Below, piece after piece: positions 1 to 5,827 of a stretch of DNA of 12,387 nt. Made by a program: the position numbers and the translations under genes. Source of the stretch: Nitrococcus sp. Its GTDB lineage: Bacteria; Pseudomonadota; Gammaproteobacteria; Nitrococcales; Nitrococcaceae. The stretch spans positions 1-12,387 of the forward strand of contig JAKDMK010000034.1 in the NCBI GenBank assembly GCA_030452365.1, written 5' to 3'. The notes beneath the pieces are model-generated. The model was not told the DNA's origin and searched no databases. It saw nothing but the letters and a program-made list of their open reading frames with translations. Position 1 is the stretch's first letter. Each line of letters starts with the position of its first letter.

Positions 1-1
1 T

Positions 2-259
2 GAAACCCGGCCGGCGGGTGATGTTCCATCAATTTAGGGGCGTTTACCCGCCCCCGAGGCGCTTGCCCCTTGGGCTTCCTATAGTGTCGTGTTTATCGCC
101 GATGCCCACGGTGAGCCTCGGCCCGGTGACGATGCGGCCGGGATTCGGGTCGTGGATCCGGCAGACTCCACATTGGAGCTGGTGTTCGATCACGCCTCGA
201 TTCTTGCCGACTATCGGCAATTCGCGCTTACGGGCTGCATGCCTCGACTGCGGCTTTAG
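2..259 (+). pseudogene. Nudix hydrolase, C-terminal part, frame-disrupted and cut by the window edge
   Basis: Codons from about 80 to the TAG at 257-259 read SVVFIADAHGEPRPGDDAAG and then LVFDHASILADY, the typical C-terminal half of Nudix hydrolases of the ADP-ribose pyrophosphatase type, which cleave nucleoside diphosphates linked to another moiety. That frame has a TAG stop at 35-37. The expected upstream segment (FHQFRGVYPPPRRLPLG, like the family's HQF-x-YSDP-x-RDPRG stretch) lies at 24-77 in the next frame. Before that, GAA ACC at 2-7 would give the E-T of the Nudix box EETG in the first frame again. The simplest reading is one extra C near 6-8 and one missing base near 78-82. This is either a decaying gene or two sequence errors. 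The N-terminus and most of the Nudix box lie outside the window. The family call rests on pattern recognition; the frameshifts are inferred. Confidence 0.65.
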
Positions 260-489
260 GGCCGCCACCGAGCCTTGTCCCGAGCTGGGCCGAGCGTAAC
301 GGGGCGCAGGATATACGACTATTGTTATCGGCAAACGCGCTGGACTGCGGTAGGCTAGTGATTCTGGATCGCTTTCGGTGAACCGTTGTAGGGGCCCGCG
401 AGTAGCGGCGGTGCCACGGTAAGCGGCGGACTGATGAAAGGCATGCGGCGATTGCGCCATGGCCAAGGGGTCAGGGTAAGCGAGCGACT

Positions 490-1200
490 ATGCGCTGGCC
501 GAAATACAGACTCAATACCATCGAACTGTTGCGGCTGGGCGCCGATCGGCCTAGTGCAATACCGCCATTGGTCAATTTGGGGCTGGTCATCACCTGCTTC
601 TCCGTATTCCTATGGCAGTTGACATTGAATCCGCTGGCGCGAGAACACGCCGTCTATGCTCTGGGCACTATTCCCGCCACCTTAGTTGGCAGTGGACAGC
701 TACCGGCCGAGGTCACGGTTATCCCACCGCTCCTGACCCCATTAACGTCTATGTTTCTGCACAAGGATTGGTTGCACCTACTGGGCAATCTTTTTTATTT
801 GTGGGTATTTGGCGAGCATGTCGAGGACAGCATGGGCCACCTGCGCTACCTAGTGTTCTACTTCGCTGCAGGCATCGTGGCGGTAATGACCCAGGCTTTT
901 CCAGATCCCTACTCGACTAACCCGGTGATTGGGGCTAGCGGCGCTATTTCAGGCGTTCTAGGGGCCTACATGCTGCTCTTCCCCCGCGCCAATGTGTTGG
1001 CGCTGATACCGCTGGGCCGATTAACGCAGCTGATACGGCTGCCCGCCGTGCTTGTGCTCAGCCTTTGGTTCATTCTCCAACTGCTGCTTGCAGCGGGCTC
1101 TGAGTCTGGAACCGGGTTTCGCGCGCATATCGGCGGCTTCATCGCCGGCATAGCCCTGGTACCTTTCTTTCGGCGCCAAGGGGTACCCTTGTGGCAGTGA
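490..1200 (+). CDS. Rhomboid family intramembrane serine protease
   Basis: A 236-residue polytopic inner-membrane protein with about six hydrophobic segments (roughly 24-45, 92-108, 119-136, 145-165, 184-202 and 211-227). It carries the rhomboid hallmarks in order: the HxxxN motif H96-LLG-N100, the catalytic serine motif GASGAISG with Ser150, and the second catalytic residue His213 in AHIGG-F. Rhomboids cleave transmembrane helices of other membrane proteins with a Ser-His dyad. The loop before the HxxxN helix (about 53-90, with SMFLHKDWLHLLGN) fits the L1 loop region of this family. Length is ordinary for a bacterial rhomboid without extra domains. The ATG at 490 gives a short cytoplasmic N-terminus; the ribosome site before it is weak. 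The natural substrate cannot be deduced, and the neighbours (a broken Nudix gene and a small ORF) do not help. The family call is firm. Confidence 0.93.
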   Translation: MRWPKYRLNTIELLRLGADRPSAIPPLVNLGLVITCFSVFLWQLTLNPLAREHAVYALGTIPATLVGSGQLPAEVTVIPPLLTPLTSMFLHKDWLHLLGNLFYLWVFGEHVEDSMGHLRYLVFYFAAGIVAVMTQAFPDPYSTNPVIGASGAISGVLGAYMLLFPRANVLALIPLGRLTQLIRLPAVLVLSLWFILQLLLAAGSESGTGFRAHIGGFIAGIALVPFFRRQGVPLWQ

Positions 1201-1221
1201 AACCAATATTAGAATACTAGA

Positions 1222-1431
1222 TCAAGATCGATACCGGCCGCCGCCGTTGCGGTGATTGGGCCAGCTTTGCTTGCGCAGATGATAATCCAGCTGGCGCCGC
1301 AGATTGTTCTCGAACGCACGGGCATCGAGTTCCCCGTCAACTTGCGCAAGCAATGACTCGAGCTCCTCCCGGCTCATCGATGGGAGGTCGAAATCCGTCG
1401 TGATGCGATTGGAACCTATTGTCTTCTCCAT
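1222..1431 (-). CDS. Small hypothetical protein, 69 aa
   Basis: I do not recognise a family. The product is soluble and highly charged: an N-terminal stretch, then a likely amphipathic helix from SREELESLLAQVDGELDARAF to about residue 55 (RRQLDYHLRKQ), and a basic tail NHRNGGGRYRS. The residue mix looks like real protein, whereas the overlapping plus-strand frame is Ser/Ala-rich shadow. The ATG at 1431 is preceded by GAGGA ending directly before it, unusually close for a ribosome site; the in-frame Met19 (MSREELE) is an alternative start. It converges on the rhomboid gene with 21 bp between stops and no visible terminator. Upstream are inverted repeats at 1521-1563 that could be operators. 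Function unknown; possibly a small regulator or helical adaptor, which is a guess. Confidence 0.45.
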   Translation of the reverse strand: MEKTIGSNRITTDFDLPSMSREELESLLAQVDGELDARAFENNLRRQLDYHLRKQSWPNHRNGGGRYRS

Positions 1432-1520
1432 TCCTCAATCCGGATCGTGCAGTGAAAACTTCGCTCACAACAGCAGCCCGCGGTTGTGGCAACTTTTACT
1501 ATGTTTTGCTGTTCTATGAG

Positions 1521-1541
1521 CAGGTAGGCATCGCCTATCTG
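1521..1541. repeat. Stem-loop, 9-bp stem with triloop
   Basis: CAGGTAGGC (1521-1529) and GCCTATCTG (1533-1541) pair around the triloop ATC, with one G-T wobble. No T-run follows on either strand, so it does not look like an intrinsic terminator. It lies 90 bp upstream of the small minus-strand ORF and 5 bp from a second inverted repeat, which suggests a protein-binding or RNA-structure role. Confidence 0.5.
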
Positions 1542-1546
1542 GCAGA

Positions 1547-1563
1547 TCATGCACAATGCATGA
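1547..1563. repeat. Perfect 7-bp inverted repeat, operator-like
   Basis: TCATGCA (1547-1553) and TGCATGA (1557-1563) are perfect reverse complements around CAA. The 17-bp size and short spacer resemble a binding site for a dimeric transcription factor. It lies about 115 bp upstream of the ATG of the small minus-strand ORF. The half-site core ATGCATG recurs at 1645-1651. No regulator gene is visible in the window. Confidence 0.35.
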
Positions 1564-1648
1564 GCACACTACGGCAGCGCAGATCACAAAAATAACAATG
1601 ATTATGCGTTTTCTGTGTTAGCGTTGCCCAAAGGATACCGAAAAATGC

Positions 1649-1816
1649 ATGTACCGCGAAATGATAAAGACTTTGGAGGCGGATCGGCTGCCAGTACTGT
1701 TCTCGTTTGACCGGTTGCAGCCCGCTTTTCATGGATCGACGAATTCCAATCGATCAGGGCAATCAGCCCGGCCGAAAACGATCTTCACTAGTGAAAGCGC
1801 CGGGCGGATCTTTTGA
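1649..1816 (+). CDS. Possible small ORF, 55 aa, weakly supported
   Basis: An ATG at 1649 opens a frame to the TGA at 1814-1816. The product begins MYREMIKTLEADRLPVLFSF and stays mixed and charged, with no low-complexity shadow character; the second half is Ser/Arg/Lys-rich. AAAGGA at 1630-1635 could be a ribosome site, but it is 13 bp from this ATG and fits the out-of-frame ATG at 1645 better. No family recognised. It may be chance or a gene remnant; the frame is open back to a TAG at 1619-1621 and includes CPKDTEKC before the Met. Confidence 0.2.
   Translation: MYREMIKTLEADRLPVLFSFDRLQPAFHGSTNSNRSGQSARPKTIFTSESAGRIF
1784..1795. repeat. 12-bp perfect palindrome
   Basis: TTCACTAGTGAA is a perfect palindrome without spacer. 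Such sites can be dimer-binding operators, but a single 12-bp palindrome in a spacer may also be chance. It lies inside the weak ORF 1649-1816. Confidence 0.25.
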
Positions 1817-2015
1817 GCCCCGGCAAAGCGCGGTCTCCAACTCACTCGTTCTTCTATATAGTCAAGGCCTGGGTCAGCGCACCAAACATGTGATCAGGGT
1901 AATGGCAGCGGATGGTGTAATCCCTTCTGCACCCTCTGGGACCGCGCCCCCCATGCTAGCGCAACGGCGTCACCAAGCATACAGGTAGCCGCCTCTAAAA
2001 GGAGTGATTGTGCAC

Positions 2016-2044
2016 TTGTTCCGAACACGGTGGACGCATAGTAT
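2016..2044 (+). promoter_or_regulatory. Candidate sigma-70-type promoter for the hypothetical gene at 2088
   Basis: TTGTTC (2016-2021) and TAGTAT (2039-2044) are separated by exactly 17 bp. The -35 matches the consensus at three positions and the -10 at four. A start near 2051 would leave a leader of about 37 to 49 nt before the ATG at 2088 or 2100. It is a pattern match only. Confidence 0.3.
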
Positions 2045-2087
2045 TGTAAGCTGCATCGTTTGCTGAGCCTTGTGGTGACGGCGGGGC

Positions 2088-2477
2088 ATGGTAACGGGCA
2101 TGAAACAGGTCCATCGAATCGAGAAGGATAAGCTACTTCGGCTGCTGAACGAGGTGCCGTTCGGCCACGTGACGAGCAGCGTCCATGTCATTGACACCGC
2201 GACCGCAAAGCGCCACGAGCTTGCGGGCGTATCACTCTATTCCAATTCCCGCGGCTGGACGGCTCAAGTCAACTGGCGGGCTGTGGTGGAGACCGACGAA
2301 ATCACTCTGCGGGTGGGGGATACGGCCAGTGGTGAGCGCGCCTATGAGCTGCGCGACGAGTATAGCGATCCCGTTCACGTCGTCGACGTGGAGCAGGGAT
2401 CAGCGATGACGGACGACGAAGTCTCCGCATCGTTGCCCAGTCCAAGCTTGCCAAGGCGTGGGAGCAGGACGTCGTGA
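2088..2477 (+). CDS. Hypothetical protein, 129 aa, probably frameshifted near its 3' end
   Basis: No family recognised. Residues 5 to about 110 (MKQVHRIEKDKLLRLLNEVP onward) read as an ordinary mixed alpha/beta soluble protein, with hydrophobic-polar alternation in segments such as VNWRAVVETDEITLRVGD and DPVHVVDVEQ. No signal peptide or membrane segment is seen. The last 17 residues (SASLPSPSLPRRGSRTS) are low-complexity and look out of frame, whereas the -1 frame from about 2420 gives a natural helical tail ending at 2521. ATGs at 2088 and 2100 are both possible; neither has a good ribosome site. It meets flgL tail to tail, on the opposite strand, with no reason to link it to flagella. Confidence 0.5.
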   Translation: MVTGMKQVHRIEKDKLLRLLNEVPFGHVTSSVHVIDTATAKRHELAGVSLYSNSRGWTAQVNWRAVVETDEITLRVGDTASGERAYELRDEYSDPVHVVDVEQGSAMTDDEVSASLPSPSLPRRGSRTS

Positions 2478-2521
2478 GCGTACTGAAGGATACCCGCATT
2501 CGTCGTGCCACCTTGCACTGA
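2420..2521 (+). other. Likely displaced C-terminal coding segment of the hypothetical gene (-1 frame)
   Basis: In the frame one base back from the upstream gene, codons from 2420 to the TGA at 2519-2521 encode SLRIVAQSKLAKAWEQDVVS followed by VLKDTRIRRATLH, a plausible helix-rich C-terminus. This frame has a TAG at 2363-2365 and no ATG, GTG or TTG before residue VAQ, so it is unlikely to be a separate gene. A lost base around 2409-2424, a sequence error, or translational -1 slippage would join it to the upstream part. No classic X-XXY-YYZ slippery heptamer is present at the junction. Confidence 0.45.
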
Positions 2522-2569
2522 GAGCTGCGTCCCGACAGCCGTTACCTGCCGTATCGCCAGGCATTGGAA

Positions 2570-3781
2570 TCACAGGTAATTGAACAGGCTCAGCCCCTGG
2601 ATCTTGACGTAGCTCTGCTGGGCGGCTTGCAGTCCGACCAGGCGCTGCTTGAGCTCGGTGACGGCCTTGGCATAGTTGAGATCCTCGATGCCGCTCTTAG
2701 TCTTCTTGAGATCGAGCACCGCCTCTTCGTTGGCCTCACGCCCGCTGTCCAGGGCATTGAGCCGGCCGCCGAGCTCGGCGCGGCGTTGCAGGAGGTGGTT
2801 GAGCGCCTGGTCCAGGTCCGCCAAGGTACGGTTGCCAATGTTGAGAAATGCCGCGCGCCCCGCCGGGGTATCGCTGGCGCTCTCAAGGGCGTCGGCGAAC
2901 GTGTCCACGGACTTGAACAGTGACTGGTAGCCGCTTGCGCCGATTGTGAAACTATCGCCGGCGGCGGGTTCTCCATCGATGGCGACGCTGAGGCCCGAGA
3001 CTGTGATGGTGTCCCCGGCCTCGAACGCCACATTACTGACCATCGGATTGCTGGCGGCATCGGTCACATCGTAGGCAAGTTGACCCGCATTCTCGCTGAA
3101 GACGATTTTGTAAGGAATGCTGGCCGAGGCGGCGGCAGCGGCGTCGGTGATTTCAACTGCGGAAATGACGCCCGTTCCGTTGTTGGTGCTCTCGACGGTG
3201 GCGACGTGGCGCCCGTTGCCCGTCGGCATCTTCATGAACACGTCGAATCCCGAGTGGGTGGTGGCAAGTTGGCGGTTCGGGCCTACCTGCACCATTCGCG
3301 CGTCCTGGTCACCGCGGTAGCTCACCGCGTCGCCGACCTGCACGAAGGGCTCGGTGCGGCTCTTGAAGCCGGCGAATAAGTATTCACCACCGCCGGCGGT
3401 AGTATTGGCGAACTGGATGATCTGCTGCCGGCGCTCGCGTCCTTCGGCGCCGATCTTCTGACGGTCTTCGGCGGAGACGCTAGCATTATTGGCTTGCACC
3501 GCCAGATCGCGCATACGCAGCGCGATGTGCTCGACTTGGGTGATAACCGATTCCTCGAGCCGCAGGCGCGACTCGGCGTAGTCGGCGTTACGGCCGTAGC
3601 GTTCGATGCTCTCTATCGCCTTTGCCAACTCCAACGCCTGCGCGGCGTTGGCGGGATCGTCCGAGGGCGAGAGAATGCGCCGGCCGGTAGCGATCTGCTG
3701 CTGCACGTGGGAGAGCTTAGCCTGCTGATCCAGAAGCGCATTCAGGCTGATCTGGTGGTACTGATTGGTGGAGATTCGCAT
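2570..3781 (-). CDS. flgL: Flagellar hook-filament junction protein FlgL
   Basis: A 403-residue secreted structural protein (HAP3) that joins hook-associated FlgK to the flagellin filament. The N-terminus has the flagellin-like coiled-coil region: MRISTNQYHQ, then IATGRRILSPSDDPANAAQAL (30-50) and NADYAESRLRLEE (65-77). The C-terminal helix pairs with it (LKQRLVGLQAAQQSYVKIQG, then LSLFNYL). The middle (about 150-300) is the variable surface domain and makes the protein longer than the roughly 317 residues of E. coli FlgL. The ATG at 3781 follows the flgK TGA with one base between; GAGAGG inside the end of flgK serves as ribosome site with 5-bp spacing, so the two are probably translationally coupled. 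It is the last gene of the operon here; no flagellin or FliD gene follows within the window. Confidence 0.96.
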   Translation of the reverse strand: MRISTNQYHQISLNALLDQQAKLSHVQQQIATGRRILSPSDDPANAAQALELAKAIESIERYGRNADYAESRLRLEESVITQVEHIALRMRDLAVQANNASVSAEDRQKIGAEGRERRQQIIQFANTTAGGGEYLFAGFKSRTEPFVQVGDAVSYRGDQDARMVQVGPNRQLATTHSGFDVFMKMPTGNGRHVATVESTNNGTGVISAVEITDAAAAASASIPYKIVFSENAGQLAYDVTDAASNPMVSNVAFEAGDTITVSGLSVAIDGEPAAGDSFTIGASGYQSLFKSVDTFADALESASDTPAGRAAFLNIGNRTLADLDQALNHLLQRRAELGGRLNALDSGREANEEAVLDLKKTKSGIEDLNYAKAVTELKQRLVGLQAAQQSYVKIQGLSLFNYL

Positions 3782-3782
3782 G

Positions 3783-5780
3783 TCAGCCTCTCACCGCCGA
3801 GAGCAGCGAGTCGAACAGGGTGTTGGCGATAGCGATGGCCTGCGCGGAGGCTTGATAGGCCTTTTGGAACTTGAGCAGATTGGCCGCCTCTTCCTCCAGA
3901 TTGACACCCGAAACGGCCTGGTTCGCCGCGATGGCCTGGTCAAGAACGGCCTGCTGGGCATCACGGTCAATTCCGGCACGCAGGGTAGCGGTACCGATCT
4001 CCCCTACCAGGCCGGCATAGGCCTCTTGGACGGTGGCACTGCCGCCGTCCATGATCGAGTCGCCGGCCAGCTCGCCGAGGGTCAGCATGTTGCGGTTATC
4101 GCCGAGGCCGTTTTCGTTGCGCGCGATGATGAATTGGTCGCCGTTCTCCGGCACCCCCGAAATCTCGAAACGCATGTCGCCGTATTCCAGCAACGACGGC
4201 GAGCCCGCCGCTGTCCATTCCGAGCTGCCGGCGTCAACGACAATGCCTTCGGCGTCGGTGGCGGCGTCGAAATCGATGGTGCCGATGGCATTGCCAGCGG
4301 CATCCGTTATCTGAAATTCGGTGGCGGTAGCATCGTAGGTAAGCGTGAATGGCGCCTGCGACGACCCTGGCGGCAAATTGTCCGTGGAGCTGATGGCCAG
4401 TCCGGAGATCTGCGCCGTACCGCCGTTACTCGCTTGGCCGTTGGCTGCGGTGGCCTCGCTGACGATTAATGGGCTGGCGGCCGCCACCTGGGAGGGTCGA
4501 TCGAGCAGGACCGACATGCCATCGACGGCGTTTTGGGTAGGACGAATGAGGAACCTGTCGCCGGCACTCAGGCCACTCACGTCCAGCGAAAGCCCGTCTG
4601 CCTCAAGCAGGCCAGTGCCGGAGTCCACTACCTGGCCATCTGCCAGACGCGTTAGCTGCCAATTGCTACCATCGTGCTGCAACCGGTAGTTAGAAGCTTT
4701 AAGCTCCCCGATTTTGTCTGTACTAAAGCGCACGCTCGGCTGCGCGCCGGCATTGCCCAAATGGGAAACCACTTGGGGCGCGCCGATGCCGAAGAAATCC
4801 CCCCCGAGCGCACCGCCGGGGTCCGCAGCGTATTGCATGCCAAGTTTGTGCTGGTTGTTGAACGCTACGGCGATGCTGGCGGCAATACGGCCCAGTTCAT
4901 CGCGGGCCGGGCCGATCAACTCTCGGCGCGCATCCAGCAGCCCCCCCAGGGAGCCACCCTCGATGGTGGCGGTAATGTTGGTCGCCGTGCCGCCCGGGTT
5001 TGCGATGGCGATCTCCGGCCGGGTCGGATCGTCGGCGCCGCCGATGAGACGCAGTTCGTTGGACTCAAAACCGGCCACCAGAGTCTGACCGTTACCGATG
5101 AAGACGTTGACGGCGCCGTTATCCTGCGCGACTACTCGCGTAGCGACGCGCTCGGAGAGGTCGAGGGTCAACGCATCGCGCTGGTCGAGCAAATCGTTGG
5201 GCGGATGGCCGATGCGCCCCTGGGCGGTGACGATGGCTTCGTTCAGCTCGGCGATGGTGGCGGCGATTTGGTTGACCTCGTCCACCTGAAGCCGCATCTG
5301 CGACTCAACTTCGCCCTTTAACGCACTGAAGCGATCGTCGAGGAAGTTCAGCCTCGCCACGAGATTCTCGCCAGAGCTAAGCAGCATCTGCCGCGAGGTA
5401 GAGGATATTGGGTCGTTGGCCACATCCTGCACGGCATCGAAGAAATCCTGCAGCGCCGGCGACAACCCCGCCGCCTGATCGGCGAGTAGGTTATCGAGGC
5501 GCGTTGCGAGCTCGCTGAACGTCGACAGCCGCTGCAGCTCGGCGCTGTTGCGCTGAACGGCGGTCTCGCGCGCCTGGCTGAAGACGCGGCGCACGCTCTC
5601 CGTCTGCACGCCGCTGCCGATAAAGCCGCTGCCGGTGCCGAGCGCGGGCAGCGTGCCGAGCTCCACGCGCTGTCGGCTGTAGCCCTCGGTGTTAACGTTG
5701 GCGATGTTGTGCGCGGTCGTATTGAGCGCTCGCTGGAAGGCGAGCAGACCAGAGACGCTGTTGTGGAACAATTCACCCAT
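3783..5780 (-). CDS. flgK: Flagellar hook-associated protein FlgK
   Basis: A 665-residue hook-filament junction protein (HAP1), exported through the flagellar type III apparatus and placed on the hook tip before FlgL. The N-terminus has the axial-protein motif HNIANVNTEGYSR (24-36), and the C-terminus has the diagnostic helix VNLEEEAANLLKFQKAYQAS continuing to IANTLFDSLLSAV. Residues of about 250-600 form the outward domains and include Ala/Gly/Thr-rich beta segments; this makes it clearly longer than E. coli FlgK (about 547). The start at 5780 is 47 bp from the flgJ stop. Its only purine-rich site, GGGAG, lies about 10 bp upstream with a C6 run between, so translation initiation may be weak or structure-dependent. 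Identity is secure. Confidence 0.96.
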   Translation of the reverse strand: MGELFHNSVSGLLAFQRALNTTAHNIANVNTEGYSRQRVELGTLPALGTGSGFIGSGVQTESVRRVFSQARETAVQRNSAELQRLSTFSELATRLDNLLADQAAGLSPALQDFFDAVQDVANDPISSTSRQMLLSSGENLVARLNFLDDRFSALKGEVESQMRLQVDEVNQIAATIAELNEAIVTAQGRIGHPPNDLLDQRDALTLDLSERVATRVVAQDNGAVNVFIGNGQTLVAGFESNELRLIGGADDPTRPEIAIANPGGTATNITATIEGGSLGGLLDARRELIGPARDELGRIAASIAVAFNNQHKLGMQYAADPGGALGGDFFGIGAPQVVSHLGNAGAQPSVRFSTDKIGELKASNYRLQHDGSNWQLTRLADGQVVDSGTGLLEADGLSLDVSGLSAGDRFLIRPTQNAVDGMSVLLDRPSQVAAASPLIVSEATAANGQASNGGTAQISGLAISSTDNLPPGSSQAPFTLTYDATATEFQITDAAGNAIGTIDFDAATDAEGIVVDAGSSEWTAAGSPSLLEYGDMRFEISGVPENGDQFIIARNENGLGDNRNMLTLGELAGDSIMDGGSATVQEAYAGLVGEIGTATLRAGIDRDAQQAVLDQAIAANQAVSGVNLEEEAANLLKFQKAYQASAQAIAIANTLFDSLLSAVRG

Positions 5781-5827
5781 AAGGGGGGCTCTCCCGTCAT
5801 GGCGGCAGCCGCGCCGGCGCCTTCTGA

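Larger units (their letters stand above)
1432..2087. other. 656-bp stretch without a convincing large gene
   Basis: The segment is locally AT-richer than its surroundings, especially 1585-1670. It contains a stem-loop at 1521-1541, an inverted repeat at 1547-1563, a 12-bp palindrome at 1784-1795, the octamer AATGCATG at 1555-1562 and again at 1644-1651, a weak small ORF at 1649-1816, and a possible promoter at 2016-2044. No tRNA, rRNA or CRISPR pattern and no transposase motif was seen. The longer open frames here (1547-1732 minus, 1707-1988 plus) lack ribosome sites and resemble no family I know. It could be a relic of deleted genes, or a regulatory spacer between unrelated transcription units. 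Confidence 0.6.

Noticed and set aside
324..331. GCCGATAA on the minus strand, identical to the sigma-28 (flagellar) -10 consensus
   Set aside because: The expected TAAA -35 is absent at the right distance and the site points toward the Nudix remnant, away from any flagellar gene.
44..466. 140-codon minus-strand open frame at the left edge
   Set aside because: It overlaps the plus-strand Nudix remnant, whose family motifs are clear, and has no ribosome site or motif.
1547..1732. 61-codon minus-strand frame with a hydrophobic stretch (YHFAVHAFFGILWATL)
   Set aside because: No ribosome site, Cys/His-rich end, and overlap with other weak frames; a membrane peptide cannot be excluded but is not supported.
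2542..2579. TTACCTG / CAGGTAA inverted repeat at the end of flgL as a terminator
   Set aside because: The loop is 24 nt, the stem only 7 bp, one arm lies in the last flgL codons and there is no T-run.
3765..5321. Long plus-strand open frames (3765-4469, 4674-5321) opposite flgK
   Set aside because: Antisense frames kept open by base composition; Gly/Val/Arg/Asp-rich without motifs.
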